Shown one piece after another: positions 11,753-22,664 of a stretch of 64,000 bases of DNA (the stretch's first letter is position 1; every line of letters starts with the position of its first letter). The stretch spans positions 62,001-126,000 of the forward strand of contig JAVXUO010002032.1 in NCBI GenBank assembly GCA_033065855.1, read 5' to 3'. The translations under genes were made by a program, and so were the position numbers. The notes below the pieces were generated by a model. The model was not told the origin of the DNA. It searched no databases and saw only the letters and a program-made list of their open reading frames with translations. This DNA is from Escallonia rubra (Eukaryota > Streptophyta > Magnoliopsida > Escalloniales > Escalloniaceae).

Positions 11753-14356
11753 CTAGTGCACCTTGGCCATGAGAGCGTCGCAGACGCTCTTGAGCTCCAT
11801 CATCTTGTCCTCAAACTCGTTGGCCTCAGCAAGCTGATTCCTGTCTAACCAATAAATGGCCTTAACAATAGCATCTTGAATCTTTTTCTCGTGAGCCTTT
11901 GGGATCTTAGAGTTAAACTTCTCATTCATGAGCGTGTTCCTGATTTTGTACGCGTAGTTTTCCAAGGCAAGCTTGGCCTCAACTTTCTTCCTGTGCTTCT
12001 CATCCTCGGCCTTGTACTTCTCAGCCTCTTTTACTATCTTCTCAATCTCTTCCTTGGACAACCTTCCTTTGTCATTGGTGAGAGTGATCTTCGTCTTCTG
12101 GCCAGTGAGCAGGACCTCTGCAAAGACACTCAAGATACCATTTGCATCCAGCTCAAAGCATTCCTTGATCACAGGAACTCCCATAGGGGCTGAAGAATCG
12201 CAAATGATACAAACTCACCTAATAAGTAGTTGTATTGGGCTCTTGTCCTCTCACCCTCGTACACTCGAGTAAGTTGGTTGTCGTGGTATGTGGTAAAGAT
12301 ATCCTCCCTTTTGGCGGGTACTTTTGTGTTCCTCGGAATTAGTGTTGGAATTGGGTTTTAAACCTAATAATATGAGAAGGCATCTTTGACTCAATTTTCA
12401 AATGGGTTACAAAACAATTAGTTAGGAACAAATTGATGTATGTTCATCTATTGGAGTAGATGATCATAATATATTCATAAGTTTAAAACAAATGATGAGT
12501 GAATGAGAAAATTGAAGTTGAAGTTGAAGTTGAAGTTGGTGGTTCAACTTAAGGGAAAAGAGTATCTCACATTGAAGAAATAAAGTTAATGTTGTCTCCT
12601 TATAAGGCTTAGCCTTGAGCCAAGGGTTGGATCCCTTGGGGTACCCAAGTTTTGTAAGGAGGGAGGACCAAGGTTGACCCAAGGTCCACCATACACGTGC
12701 GCATCGCCCGCCTGTCCCGGTCTGATCCGTGGCTTGGGCTTGGGCCCATCAGGCTTTATCCTTTTTGGGACAAATATATTTTAAATAAATAAATAAATTT
12801 TTATTTATTTAATTTTTTTTTCCCTAAAAGTTACAACTTTTCCAACCAGCTGTGAAGAGTTGCACTCCCTCAGTGAATATTCACTGTATAAAAACGAGTC
12901 AGTTACAGAATTTAATTAATTGAATCCTGAAATTCTGTTTGTCCTTCGTTTTTCATGTTCCTGTGTCTGTGAAAGAAAGAGTTCCACTTTTGTTTTGGTA
13001 GAAAGAGTTCTGCTTTTGTTTTGGTTCGCCGGGTCTGCAAATTTGGAGTGCTCCTATTTTCAGACGTATTACCGTTGTATCATGGAAGACTATCGTTAAA
13101 AGACCATTAGCACCGTCACGGGACGAATAAAGTCTTAAGGACAGTGAATCAAATTCACGCCTCGGCCTTTCCATTTGCTGTTCTGTAATTTTACTGTGAG
13201 TTATTACACATTGTTCTATTTTCTTGGTTTCGTTACTGCTGTTTTTGGAATGTTAATCTTTGCATGTTAATATTTTTCCAGAACTGATTTTCTACACAAG
13301 TATACACAGAGCATATTTTCCCAACAATTAGAACACTCATAATATCTCCTACAACCTCAACACCAAGAGATAAAGGTGTGACATCCAAGAGCACTATCTG
13401 ATCAACCGTATCATCCAAGATAGCAGCCTGGACTGCAGCACCATATGCAACAGCTTCATCCTGGTTTATGCCTTTGCGTAGCTCCTTCCCTTTGAAGAAA
13501 TCCTCCAACATCTTTTGCACGTTTGGGATTCTGGTAGACCCACCAACAAGAACCACATCATGGACACTGCTCTTATCCATCTTGGCGTCACTCAAACACA
13601 TTTTAACTGGCTCGAGGCATTTCAGAAATAGATCACTGTTAAGCTCCTCGAATCTTGCACGAGTAATGGTCGAACAAAAATCTATACCTTCAAACAAGCA
13701 ATCAATTCCAAGGTTGGTCTGCATGGATGAGAGATCCCGTTTTACCCTCTCACATGCAGTTCTCAACCTCTTAAGAGCTCTTGCATTTCCACTTATGTCC
13801 TGTTTGTGCTTCCTCTTGATCTCCTGAACAAAGAAGTCCACCAGTCTATTGTCGAAGTCCTCCCCTCCAAGGTGAGTGTGACCTGCTGTGGCTGTCACTT
13901 CAACTATACCCTCTTCAATAGTGAGAAGAGAGACATCAAAAGTACCACCACCAAGATCGAAAATGAGAACATTCTTTGCACCAACATTAGTTCTTTTTTG
14001 CTGCATACCATAAGCGAGGGCAGCAGCCGTTGGCTCATTGATGATGTGCTCTACATTGAGACCAGCAATAGCTCCAGCATCCTTGGTTGCCTGGCGCTGG
14101 GAGTCATTGAAATAGGCAGGGACAGTGATTACAGCATTCTTTACTTTTGTCCCGAGAAATGCCTCGGCAGTCTCACGCATCTTAACCAGGACCATGGAAG
14201 ATATTTCCTCGGCGGCAAGTTGCTTCTCCTCACCTTTGTAACTGACCATAATCCTGGGCTTGTCAGCAGGACCAGGAGTGACCTTAAATGGCCAGAACTT
14301 GATATCACTTTGTACAGATGCATCACTGAATCTCCGACCAATCAATCGCTTTGCAT
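11753..14356 (-). pseudogene. HSP70 pseudogene A1 (exon 2 only, split by a solo LTR)
   Basis: Reading from 14356 down, this is the second exon of a cytosolic HSP70. It begins after a splice acceptor (GCATGGCAG) with [14 protein letters not shown]. The nucleotide-binding domain keeps [13 protein letters not shown] and [10 protein letters not shown], followed by the linker DVTPLSLG. The frame breaks after MSVLI at 13331, where a solo LTR (12343-13326) interrupts it, and resumes at 12342 with [13 protein letters not shown]. Near 12191 one base is missing relative to A2, which shifts the frame inside the substrate-binding domain. A 9-nt in-frame deletion lies near 12277. The last part (12184-11753) ends at ALMAKVH, then a stop; a frame-shifted remnant of the Gly-rich tail (NDEAP, GAGAGP) is readable below it at about 11690-11750. 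No first exon encoding the IDLGTTYS region is found within the next 4 kb. It is clearly non-functional as a chaperone gene. Confidence 0.9.
12343..13326 (+). mobile_element. Solo LTR (984 bp) inserted in HSP70-A1
   Basis: It begins TGTTGGAATTGGG and ends TTTTCCCAACA, with the TG...CA ends of an LTR. It is flanked by a perfect 5-bp duplication ATTAG (12338-12342 and 13327-13331). A promoter-like TGTATAAAAACG lies near 12886. Paralog A2 has the uninterrupted sequence with a single ATTAG at 52744-52748, proving the insertion. No internal retroelement sequence remains, so this is a recombination-derived solo LTR. Superfamily is uncertain, probably Copia from the TGTTGGA start. Confidence 0.9.
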
Positions 14357-15865
14357 CTGCCATGCATTGAAGCAACAACGCTTTTCTTAAAGATACATTT
14401 ATACGATAGAAGTGGTAATCGAGGATCAAAATTTATTTTCCCAAGGTACTCTGTAGAAGGATTAATTGGTGATCTAGTATTTCAAAACATGTCAATAACA
14501 GTCGTGCACTCATGAGTAAGGTGCGCGAACTCAAACTGCCGTAATTTTCTTATTTAGCTACATAGAACGGGAAGATTGTGCTCATCACACATGCCAATCC
14601 ACAAGGTATCCAACATCTTATAATCTGAAGCACAAACTTTTGAGCGCAAAGTTGGAGCAAACATTAGTAAAAACCGAAACTTCTGACATGTTAATAGATC
14701 ACGAAGTCCATATAAATCTTTCATTGCACATAACAGAACATGCAGATCCTTTCACTCATTATCATCATTTGACTAGAATGACTCACCTCGGTCACAATCC
14801 TTTGACACCCTTCTGAAGTACAAACGAACCTCTAAAACGCAATCTTTCCGAGACAAGCAAAAACCTGACCAGGAAATAAGCTCTCTTCTCCCTGATTAAT
14901 TGGACGGATTGGTACTGAAATCTTTTTCTAATAATCTAAACACGGGAACTTCTTCGCACCAGGCATTAATAATGATTAAGCTTCAGAGTCATAGAAGTCT
15001 GCGAGTTGTATTGTTCACAGAAGTCTCCGAGTCCGTAAAAAAAAATGTTTCTTCCTTCGTCTACCTATCACCAGCTTGTTTCATTTTTGGCCCTTCAGAG
15101 AAGTTTCTGATGATATCATATGGGGTAAACAATGCCCTTGGACCAATGAGCCAATTGTTTGAAGGTCCAAGCTTATAGAATCGATGAAAATAATTTTATG
15201 GAGCAAGGAACGTCAACCAACACGTACTTAGAGACCGTGCCATGTCCGTGTGATAAGATGTGTAGGGTGAGTCTCATCAGACGGCCCCAAATTGCATAAA
15301 TTGAACACAGCTCTATACCGAACAATTTTGAGCCTTTGCCTACCACCCCCATGATTATACATGACTCCTATTTTATTTTGTGTTGTTCATTTGTTATGCT
15401 TCTGTCCTGTGCGAAAAAGTAGTACAATTTAGAGGAACAAGAAACCTGTTTTTATACGAGCTAAAGACGAGAAGAAAGAAACCATTATTGTGCACGTGAA
15501 AATGGAACACACTTTTTAGAGGGAAAGATGATGGAAAAAGAAAGTACAACTTTGAGGATTTGTACCTCTTCACAAAGCTAAGAATGAAACTTAACTTTGG
15601 AATATTAATTAGATTTTTGGCCTCAATGTGAAACTTTCTATTTTTAAAAAAGAAAAACGGCTTTGGCTTGATCAAAGGATTAATCCAGTGAGCTAACACC
15701 TTCTAGATTAGTGACGAGCTTGATGAACATTGTGCATATAGCTGGACTGCTTGGTTTCTATATTCAGGAGCCACAATCCCGATCATATGGAAAATTAGTA
15801 TTTAAGCTTCAGCTGTGTCACTAGAGACTAGCTTTAGTGGCAACTCTGAGTGCTTTGAACGACAT

Positions 15866-16203
15866 TTTCTTTTTTATGATGAAAATAGGATTTTATTCAT
15901 TCTAAGTCAGGTATATCTCTGATGACCGCCGGCATTATAAAATCAAACGTTTCTGTCCTCCAAATTACACTATCTCTATGAATGTGAGCATATTTTGCTA
16001 GTCTATGTGCGACATTGCAAGTTCTTTTGGCCCACATAATTTCACCAGATTGGAAGTGTGTTAGCACCTTCTTTGCATAGTCTTGATATAGCTTCCTCAT
16101 TACTTTTGATAGCATTGACGACGGATGCCGAATCACCTTCCATTACTACACCTCTAAATCCGCATTCCATCCCAAATTCCATGGCTGCATGTAAAAGTAG
16201 CTA
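15866..16203 (-). mobile_element. LINE 3' fragment with RNase H-like domain
   Basis: Minus-strand reading gives MECGFRGVVMEGDSASVVNA, then KSNEEAISRLCKEG. After a frame change come AKRTCNVAHRLAKYAH and FIMPAVIRDIPDLE with a stop at 15897. This is the plant LINE-type RNase H domain (E-DS--V--AI ... R--N--AH-LA). The 3' end has AATAAAATCCTATTTTCATC followed by an A-rich tail near 15866. The sister block at 30262-30310 lacks the segment, so it is an insertion. It is truncated at the 5' end and dead. Confidence 0.75.
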
Positions 16204-16426
16204 GGTATCCGTGAGGCTGAAATTACATAACAAATTAGCGAGATAAATGAGTTCCAATAATATCGACGTATAACTGATCCACATATTGAAAGTAAAAAGG
16301 TAATCAAACTAAGAATTGTCATATTTGATTAAGAATATATCAGCCTTTTCACATAATATAAAGTCCGTCGAACTAACATCTTATCACTATCACCAACTTT
16401 GAAACCCGCAGTTCTAACATCTTATC

Positions 16427-16530
16427 AAGTACTTTCTAGCTCCTTCCTCTTGTAATTGAACCCCTTCGCTTTTGCAAGCGGGTTCTACCCAACCAGTAAA
16501 TGGCCTCAACAATTGTATCATGAATCTGTT
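16427..16530 (-). pseudogene. HSP70 C-terminal relic (copy in block X1)
   Basis: The sequence aligns with the segment of B1 that encodes [13 protein letters not shown] and NYKRKELES (18585-18670), with several substitutions and a small indel that breaks the frame. It stops at 16526 against TGTTGGATTAGAC, which looks like an LTR start. It is a scrap of the HSP70 lid subdomain and cannot be functional. Confidence 0.8.
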
Positions 16531-16759
16531 GGATTAGACGGGTCCAATGCAATTAAGTGGCCTGACGCGTCATAGTCATTTTGGCTATTTATTTGACTTG
16601 AATATTAATTAATTAAGCTGGCTAAATAATATTATGTGCCTATTTTATTTTAGCATCTAATGAACTAATTACTTATGGTTTATAAGAGGAGGCTTCTATA
16701 TAGACATTGATCTCTTAACCTGATGGACATTTGAGATTTGACAAGTTTAGGGTTGACCC

Positions 16760-16762
<3 letters not shown>

Positions 16763-16823
<61 letters not shown>
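16763..16823. repeat. (TA)n microsatellite, ~61 bp
   Basis: Uninterrupted TA dinucleotide run. The sister copy near 30891 has only CTATATATAG, so the run has expanded here. Confidence 0.95.
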
Positions 16824-16826
<3 letters not shown>

Positions 16827-17043
16827 TTTTCTTGGAGACTACAGTATCATAATTTTGGCTTGCCTCCTAGATTAGTAAAAAAAATACACAATTCTATTCT
16901 ATCGTTAAGAGAGGAGGAGAGTAGTGAAGATCAATACTAAGGGGACACGTTTGTTTCCGCATCTTCGCATTCTTATGGTAATTTATAACTTCCTTCGATT
17001 TTAATGAGTGTGTAATCTTGTTGTTATAATATTTAAGGTATTG

Positions 17044-17048
17044 TAAGA
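17044..17048. other. Empty target site of the LTR element at 31120-34571
   Basis: GTAAGATTCAAAA here corresponds to GTAAGA | element | TAAAATTCAAAA in the sister block. It shows the pre-insertion state and supports a TAAGA duplication, one copy of which has mutated to TAAAA. Confidence 0.75.
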
Positions 17049-18536
17049 TTCAAAAGGTCTTGATTTTGGGGTCAAGATGAATGATTTAATAAAATTGTGT
17101 TAATCAATTGCATGAACATAGAACTTTTCCTTTAAGATTTTTGGAAATATATTTTTTTTAATCTGAACTCCAGATTGAAATAATTTATGTTTGAATGTGA
17201 ACGTGAGAAGGAAAAAAAAAGGATTGTATGGCCTCACGTTAATCATATAGGATAGAAGAGTCCATGTTTAGCTCAGTAGAAAAAGGGCCTGCTACACGGC
17301 TTAGCCAATTCAGCCTGTAGACGTTGGCCCATAGCCTGCCGAATTGGGCCTGTACCCTATAGCCCAAACTACTGTTTTCAGCTCTTTATTATTTAGCTGT
17401 CGAATTGAGCCAAATTTTTAACTGTTTAAGTGTTTAACCTACTATTTAAGAAGGACTTGTATATTTTAATTGGGTCTTACAAAATAAATTTTAGCTACAG
17501 AAACAACTGGGGAACTCCATTCTGTATATGTATATACATGTATAAGCATTGAATAGAAGTCTACAACTGAAGCCTTTGTGCGATAATCTAAATAAAAGCC
17601 TAGAACTGAAGCCTTTTTATAATAACAATAATAATAATAATAATAATCCAATAATGGAACTTCTTTGCACCAGCTCTATATGCATTAAGAATTGATGAAC
17701 ATTTAAAGTCATATATAGAAGTTTGCAAGTTGCATTATATGAAATATTATTTGTTCTTCGTCCTACCTATCATCAGCTTCATTTACATTTGGATTTGGAC
17801 CTTCAGATGACTTTCTGGTGATATATTCAATATCATTTAGGGTAATTAGTGCCCTTGAACTAATGAGCCAAGTGTTTTAAAATACCAGGTCTAATGATTT
17901 GATACTCTAAGCTCGTTGAATCTACAAAAACAACTTTATGGACCAAAGATTCATCGCCCATCACGTATTTATAGTTGTGCCATGTCACGGATGATGAGAT
18001 GTGTAGGGTAAGTCTCATCACCCGGTAGAAGTCCATAGAGTTGTATGAAAATACATGTCCGAAAGGTTAATTTCGTGATTGCAGGAAAAATATTTTAGTG
18101 AAAACAAAACGTAAGAGTATGGTCATAAAATTGTTGACGAACTTAGTTTTTTATCACATAAATTGAACACAATACCAAATAATTTCGAGCCTCAGCATTC
18201 TACCACCATGATTATACGTGTCTCCTATGTCAGTTGTTTGTTTGTGATGCTTCCATTCAGCGCAACAAAGTAGTGAAATGCAGAGGAACATGACATATTT
18301 TCTTGTACTAGGTAAAGATGAGAGGAAAGAAACCGTTATTTTGTGAAAATGAAAACACTCTTTTTTTAGGGAAAGATGATGGAAAAAGAAGTGCAAATTT
18401 GAGGATTTATACTTCTCACATATGTCTGCCAAACATGTCCTTCAAACATGGAAAAGCCTAATATGTCTGCCAAAGGGCCATAATAATAACCTCAATCTTG
18501 AGGCCCGCTTACGTGGAACACGCTTCATCATTTATA

Positions 18537-20176
18537 TCACAAGCTAAAATAGCGCATCATGGCAATGATAGGGTTGCAGGTACTTTCAAGCTCCTTCCTC
18601 TTGTAATTGAACTCGTCCACTTCTGCAAGCTGGTTCCTATCCAACCAGTAGATCGCCTGAACAACTGCATCCTGAACCTTCTTCTTGTCAGCCTCCGGAA
18701 TCATGTAATTAGTCTTCTGATCATTAACAGTGCTTCTCATCTTGTACGCATAATTTTCCAAGGCAACCTTGGCATCGACCCTCTTCTTGTGCTCTTCGTC
18801 CTCGGCTTTGTACTTCTCAGCCTCTACTATCATTTTATAAATCTCTACTGCGGACAACCTTCCCTTGAAATTGGTAATAGTGACACCGTTCTTCTTACCA
18901 GTGGACTCATCCTCCGCAGAGACATTCAAGATGCCATTGACATCAATATCAAAGCAGACACTGAATTTTGGGACACACCTTGGTGCAGGTGGAACCCCAT
19001 CGAGATTAAATTCACCCAAATAGTTGTTATCTGCAACTCTTGCTCTTTCACCCTGGTACACAGCAAACCTAACACTAGTCTGGTTGTCATATGTCGTCGT
19101 GAAACCCTCCTTCATCTTGACAGGAACTGGTGTGTTCCTTGGAATTACAAAACTCATTTCACCTCCTATAATATTCACTCCAAGAGACAGAGGTGTGACA
19201 TCCAGAAGCGTTACCTTATGAACCTTACCATCCAAGATGGCAGCTTGGACAGCAGCACCATAGGCAACAGCCTCGTCTTGGTTGATACTCTTGCAAAGTT
19301 CCTTACCATGGAAGAAATCCTGTAAAATCTTCTGCACCTTAGGAATTCTTGTAGACCCACCAACAAGAACCACGTCATTGACATTTCTCCTGTCGAACTT
19401 CGCATCTCTCAAACAACTTTCAACAGGCTCCAAACAGTTCATGAACAGATCTATGTTAAGTTCCTCGAATCTGGCACGCGTAATGGTGGTGTAAAAATCA
19501 ATACCCTCAAACAAACAATCTATTCCGAGGTTGGCCTGAACGCTGGATGACAGAGTCCTTTTCACCCTCTCGGAAGCAGTCCTCAACCTCCTAAGAGCTC
19601 TAGGGTCTCCACTGATGTCCTTTTTGTGCTTCCTCTTGACCTCCTGCACAAAGTGGTCCACCATCCTGTTATCGAAGTCCTGTCCTCCAAGGTGAGTGTC
19701 ACCAGCAGTGGCTTTCACTTCGAATTTACCCTCTTCAATACTGAGCAGAGACACATCAAATGTACCACCCCCCAGATCAAAAATAAGCACATTCTTTCCA
19801 CCAACAGTAGCTGCCCTATTGTCTAAACCATATGCAATGGCGGCAGCAGTAGGCTCGTTGATGATGCGCCTCACATTGAGACCAGCAATAGCTCCAGCAT
19901 CCTTGGTAGCCTGGCGCTGAGAGTCATTGAAATAGGCAGGGACAGTGACTACAGCATTTTTCACTGTTGAACCAAGAAAGGCCTCAGCAGTCTCACGCAT
20001 CTTACATAGGACCATGGAAGAGATCTCCTCCGCGGCAAGTTGCTTCTCCTCACCTTTGTAGTCGACCACTATCAAAGGCTTGTCAGCAGGACCAGAAATG
20101 ACTTTGAATGGCCAGAGCTTCATATCACTCTGTACCAGTGCATCAGTGAATCTCCTACCAATCAAGCGCTTTGCAT
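18537..20176 (-). CDS. Cytosolic HSP70 (B1), exon 2: most of the protein; lacks EEVD tail
   Basis: Main coding exon of an ATP-dependent HSP70 chaperone of the cytosolic/nuclear type. It is joined to exon 1 (22309-22519) across a 2.13-kb intron: donor TTTG|GTAAGT at 22309, acceptor GATGACAG|ATGC at 20176. The split codon gives Asp71 of NTVFD/AKRLIG. The predicted protein has 616 residues. Seen: catalytic Lys in AKRLIGRR (about residue 73), signature 2 [13 protein letters not shown] (about 203-215), signature 3 [14 protein letters not shown] (about 340-353), the linker DVTPLSLG (about 396-403), then the substrate-binding domain and helical lid. Cytosolic plant HSP70s usually have about 645-650 residues and end in EEVD, the docking site for TPR co-chaperones such as HOP and CHIP. 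This one ends [12 protein letters not shown], and a frame-shifted remnant (DINDEA ... AGLKIE) lies just past the stop. The open frame argues for a working gene or very recent loss. There are no introns within this exon, and A1, A2 and B2 are the close paralogs. Confidence 0.9.
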
Positions 20177-22308
20177 CTGTCATCAAAACAAACGTTATCA
20201 TTACAATAATGCAACATAATGATACAGAGACACTGCCACCCCAGTCAAAAACAAGAGATCATTAGAAAAACTCTTTTAGTGCTTAAAAGACAACTATGAT
20301 TTTCAGTTAGTTCACGATTAATCATATGGGCATCAAAGTAGCAATTACATGTATACTAACAGAAATGCTGCACTTAATAAAGCTGACTAAACCAGGGCTT
20401 CATCCTGGTTGATAAATCCTTCAAAGGATCACATGCTGGACAGCTAAAAAGTTATCTTGTGCTGGTAGACAGCAAGTGGCCACCCCTGTTCAGTCCAGTG
20501 TGCAGGTTTATTGGTGCTCATTGTTTATACTACCCAAGCATGTCCTTGTAGACATAGAGCAAAACCTAAGATATGTTCTATGATGATAGTCATGATTGAA
20601 GAGCTCACATATTTTTTTTTCTTGTATTCCGTGTCGCAAGCATATGTTCGATTTCCGGTGGAGTAAAATTCTTAAAGGCTTGAGAAGTCAAGAGTCAAAA
20701 GTTTTTTCTCAAATTATCTAAAAGAAAATTAGTAATTTAGAGGCCTATTGAAATATACTTAAAATTTCCATCTACGTTTTGGCTCAACTAAAAAAACCAA
20801 CAAAAAAGAAAATAAGAAAAAGGACAGAAGGATGGCAGAATCATGCGTATCACACTTATCAGTCCCCTTATATGTCGATTGACGATGCACGAAGCAGTAA
20901 GATCACAATACTTGCATACATATGAACCCAACTCGCAGATAGAATATACATTACTGCTTACTAGTAAAAGCAGCTGTGAATACAAATCCTTCAATAACCA
21001 ATATTAGGAGCTTTTTGAATTAGTACTACTGAAACGATCGCACTCCCCTGTCAGTCAAGCTACAAATGATGTGTTACTCCCAGGACGACATATTCCCACT
21101 AGTCCTGCTCCTTGAAAATTCTTCTGGTCAAAACTTATAATATTGTAAATCATTCCAGTCACGTGATGTGTAAGATTATTTGGGAAACAAATCTTTAGTT
21201 CGTTACTAAAGATCTTCATTCTCTTGAAGTTCCACAAGCACACAATGATAACCGTATCAACATATACAGTCCTTAGATAGGGGGCAGGGAGGACAAAAGA
21301 CTTGTGCAACACTTAGCTTTACTGGAAGTGGACACAATCGACTACGAGGGCCAAAGCAGATTTATGGGAGGGTAAAAATAATATGAAGGGGAAGTGACCA
21401 AGCATCAAATGTCAATTACGTCAAGTCAGCCAACATTTTGGCCCCAATGTTCATAAAATGATGCAATCTACAAAGGTATGTGTAAAATTACCAGTCGCGC
21501 GTAAGTATTCCACCAAAAGATGAAAAAGATCTTTTTGACTATAGATAATGTAGATAGATCTTAGTTGGATGGAGAGGGAGCGGGAGCGGGCGGGGGCGGG
21601 TGCGGGGGCCAAAGCACCTAGACGAATCCGAGTTGGGAGCGGCTTTGTCAAATATTTATATCTTTGTGCAATTAATAATTTATATAATGTGCATTATATG
21701 CATAGAATATACACAAACATATGAAGTCTCGTTCATGTAATATCAGTATATCACAGTACCCAACTGCTCTATGTTTTTGTTATGCCAAAAGTCAAATACT
21801 ATACATGAAGTACTTGCATAAAGCTTTTCAACTGATAGACCAATCATATAAGAGCGTGGAGTGGCCACCCCAAAACCATGTATCCTTTGACAAGAAGACT
21901 ACGAAAGACCAACTCGGCCACTCCCACGTGCTCTCTGCCTCCAACAAAGTGACCAGCCCTAATAATTATCGGAACCAAGAACAACTTAACTTTCTCTTAG
22001 CCTAATGGCTGGTCAGGTGTCTTCCTCTTTCTCTCTGAATAACCTATAACTACATTCAAGATGACCCATAACAAAAAGTGTGCCCGCCAGAGTAAAGAAT
22101 ACGAGGCTACTTAAGTTGGCGATCCCAACCCACAAGGAATCACGATCCCGACAAGCTACCATGTCAGGAGCACAAATTCGCGAATCTCAGGGAGATTCGT
22201 GGCCTACCTGCGAGAATCCTTCAACTAAGAGATAGTGCTTTAAACATGTTCAAAACAATGAAAGACCTAGAAGCAACGTAAAGTGCAGGTTTTGTATGTA
22301 AAACTTAC
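20177..22308 (-). other. HSP70-B1 intron (2.13 kb)
   Basis: Phase-1 intron at the conserved plant HSP70 position. It includes a G-rich tract (21566-21612), empty target sites of the MULE in the B2 intron (21708-21716) and of a hAT element (22065-22072), and no coding sequence that I recognise. It aligns along its length with the B2 intron once the B2 insertions are removed. Confidence 0.85.
21566..21612 (+). repeat. G-rich minisatellite in B1 intron
   Basis: Runs of GGGAGCGGGAGCGGGCGGGG and GGGTGCGGGGG on the plus strand (template side for the gene). The equivalent tract in the B2 intron (57137-57217) is longer. Four or more G-runs make quadruplex folding plausible. Confidence 0.8.
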
Positions 22309-22519
22309 CAAAGACAGTATTGACAGGGTTCATGGCCTCCTGATTCTTGGCGGCTTCCCCAATGAGACGCTCGGTATCAGAGAAAGCTACAATGGATGGC
22401 GTCGTTCTGCTTCCCTGATCATTGGTAATGATTTCGACGTGGTCATCTTGCCACACTCCAACACACGAGTACGTTGTCCCAAGATCAATTCCAATCGTTC
22501 GACCTTCACCTCCTGTCAT
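22309..22519 (-). CDS. Cytosolic HSP70 (B1), exon 1: N-terminal 70 residues
   Basis: First coding exon of B1: 211 nt, 70 codons plus the first base of Asp71. It opens with [20 protein letters not shown], which holds HSP70 signature 1 (IDLGTTYS) and the first phosphate loop, and ends NPVNTVF. I chose the ATG at 22519 because it gives the standard short HSP70 N-terminus. An in-frame ATG further upstream (about 22618) would add 33 residues of Leu/Ser-rich sequence without family support. The donor is CTTTG|GTAAGTTTT. The exon is nearly identical to the B2 exon 1 at 60088-60298. Upstream lies a heat-shock-element-like block at 22645-22664. Confidence 0.92.
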
Positions 22520-22644
22520 TTTCAAGCTGAATTTACATAACAAAAGGCAGAGAGAGTGAGAGACAATCAGAGAGGAAAATACTCTTGGTGCCACTAAGAG
22601 GATAGGGAAAATGTGCATAATAGGTTTGTTTTCTATGTATAAAA

Positions 22645-22664
22645 TTTCCAGCTTATTCCTGAAA
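22645..22664 (-). promoter_or_regulatory. Heat-shock-element-like block upstream of B1
   Basis: On the minus strand the five-base units read TTTCA GGAAT AAGCT GGAAA: an nTTCn unit, an nGAAn unit, one degenerate unit and another nGAAn unit in register. That pattern matches heat-shock factor sites. It lies about 125 bp upstream of the ATG, next to a TATA-like TTTTATACATA at 22634-22644. The same block is conserved upstream of B2, with only the degenerate unit changed. Confidence 0.55.

Larger units (their letters stand above)
16527..17100 (+). mobile_element. LTR-like sequence abutting the HSP70 relic
   Basis: It starts TGTTGGATTAGAC exactly where HSP70 homology ends, and has AT-rich promoter-like DNA. 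In the sister copy (30651 on) a TATATATAG box near 30891 and leader-like sequence (CTTGGAGGTTACGGTATCAT) are clear; here a long TA microsatellite occupies that spot. The right end could not be placed. Probably a truncated retrotransposon LTR. Confidence 0.4.
14430..18430. repeat. Repeated block U-X-U between HSP70-A1 and HSP70-B1
   Basis: A segment 'U' at about 14930-15720 recurs at 17640-18440 and again at 36040-38250. Shared landmarks include CTACCTATCA...CAGCTT, AATGCCCTTGGA, GATGTGTAGGGTRAGTCTCA and GCCTCAATGTGAAACTTTCT. Between the first two lies 'X' (15720-17640), which recurs at 30070-35960. U holds no convincing coding frame; its minus-strand frames differ between copies and look like shadows. 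X contains an HSP70 C-terminal relic, a LINE fragment and an LTR-like stretch. These blocks record tandem duplication of HSP70-flanking DNA. Confidence 0.65.

Noticed and set aside
13806..14390. 194-codon plus-strand frame opposite HSP70-A1
   Set aside because: Antisense shadow of the nucleotide-binding domain, with no independent domain.
16763..16823. Tyr-Ile repeat peptide
   Set aside because: Translation of a TA microsatellite.
18498..19325. 275-codon plus-strand frame opposite HSP70-B1
   Set aside because: It is the antisense shadow of the HSP70 substrate-binding domain; similar shadows occur opposite A1, A2 and B2.
22520..22618. 33-residue N-terminal extension of HSP70-B1 as a signal or transit peptide
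   Set aside because: Cytosolic HSP70s start just before [10 protein letters not shown], the B2 equivalent is shorter in frame, and the extension looks like a translated leader.
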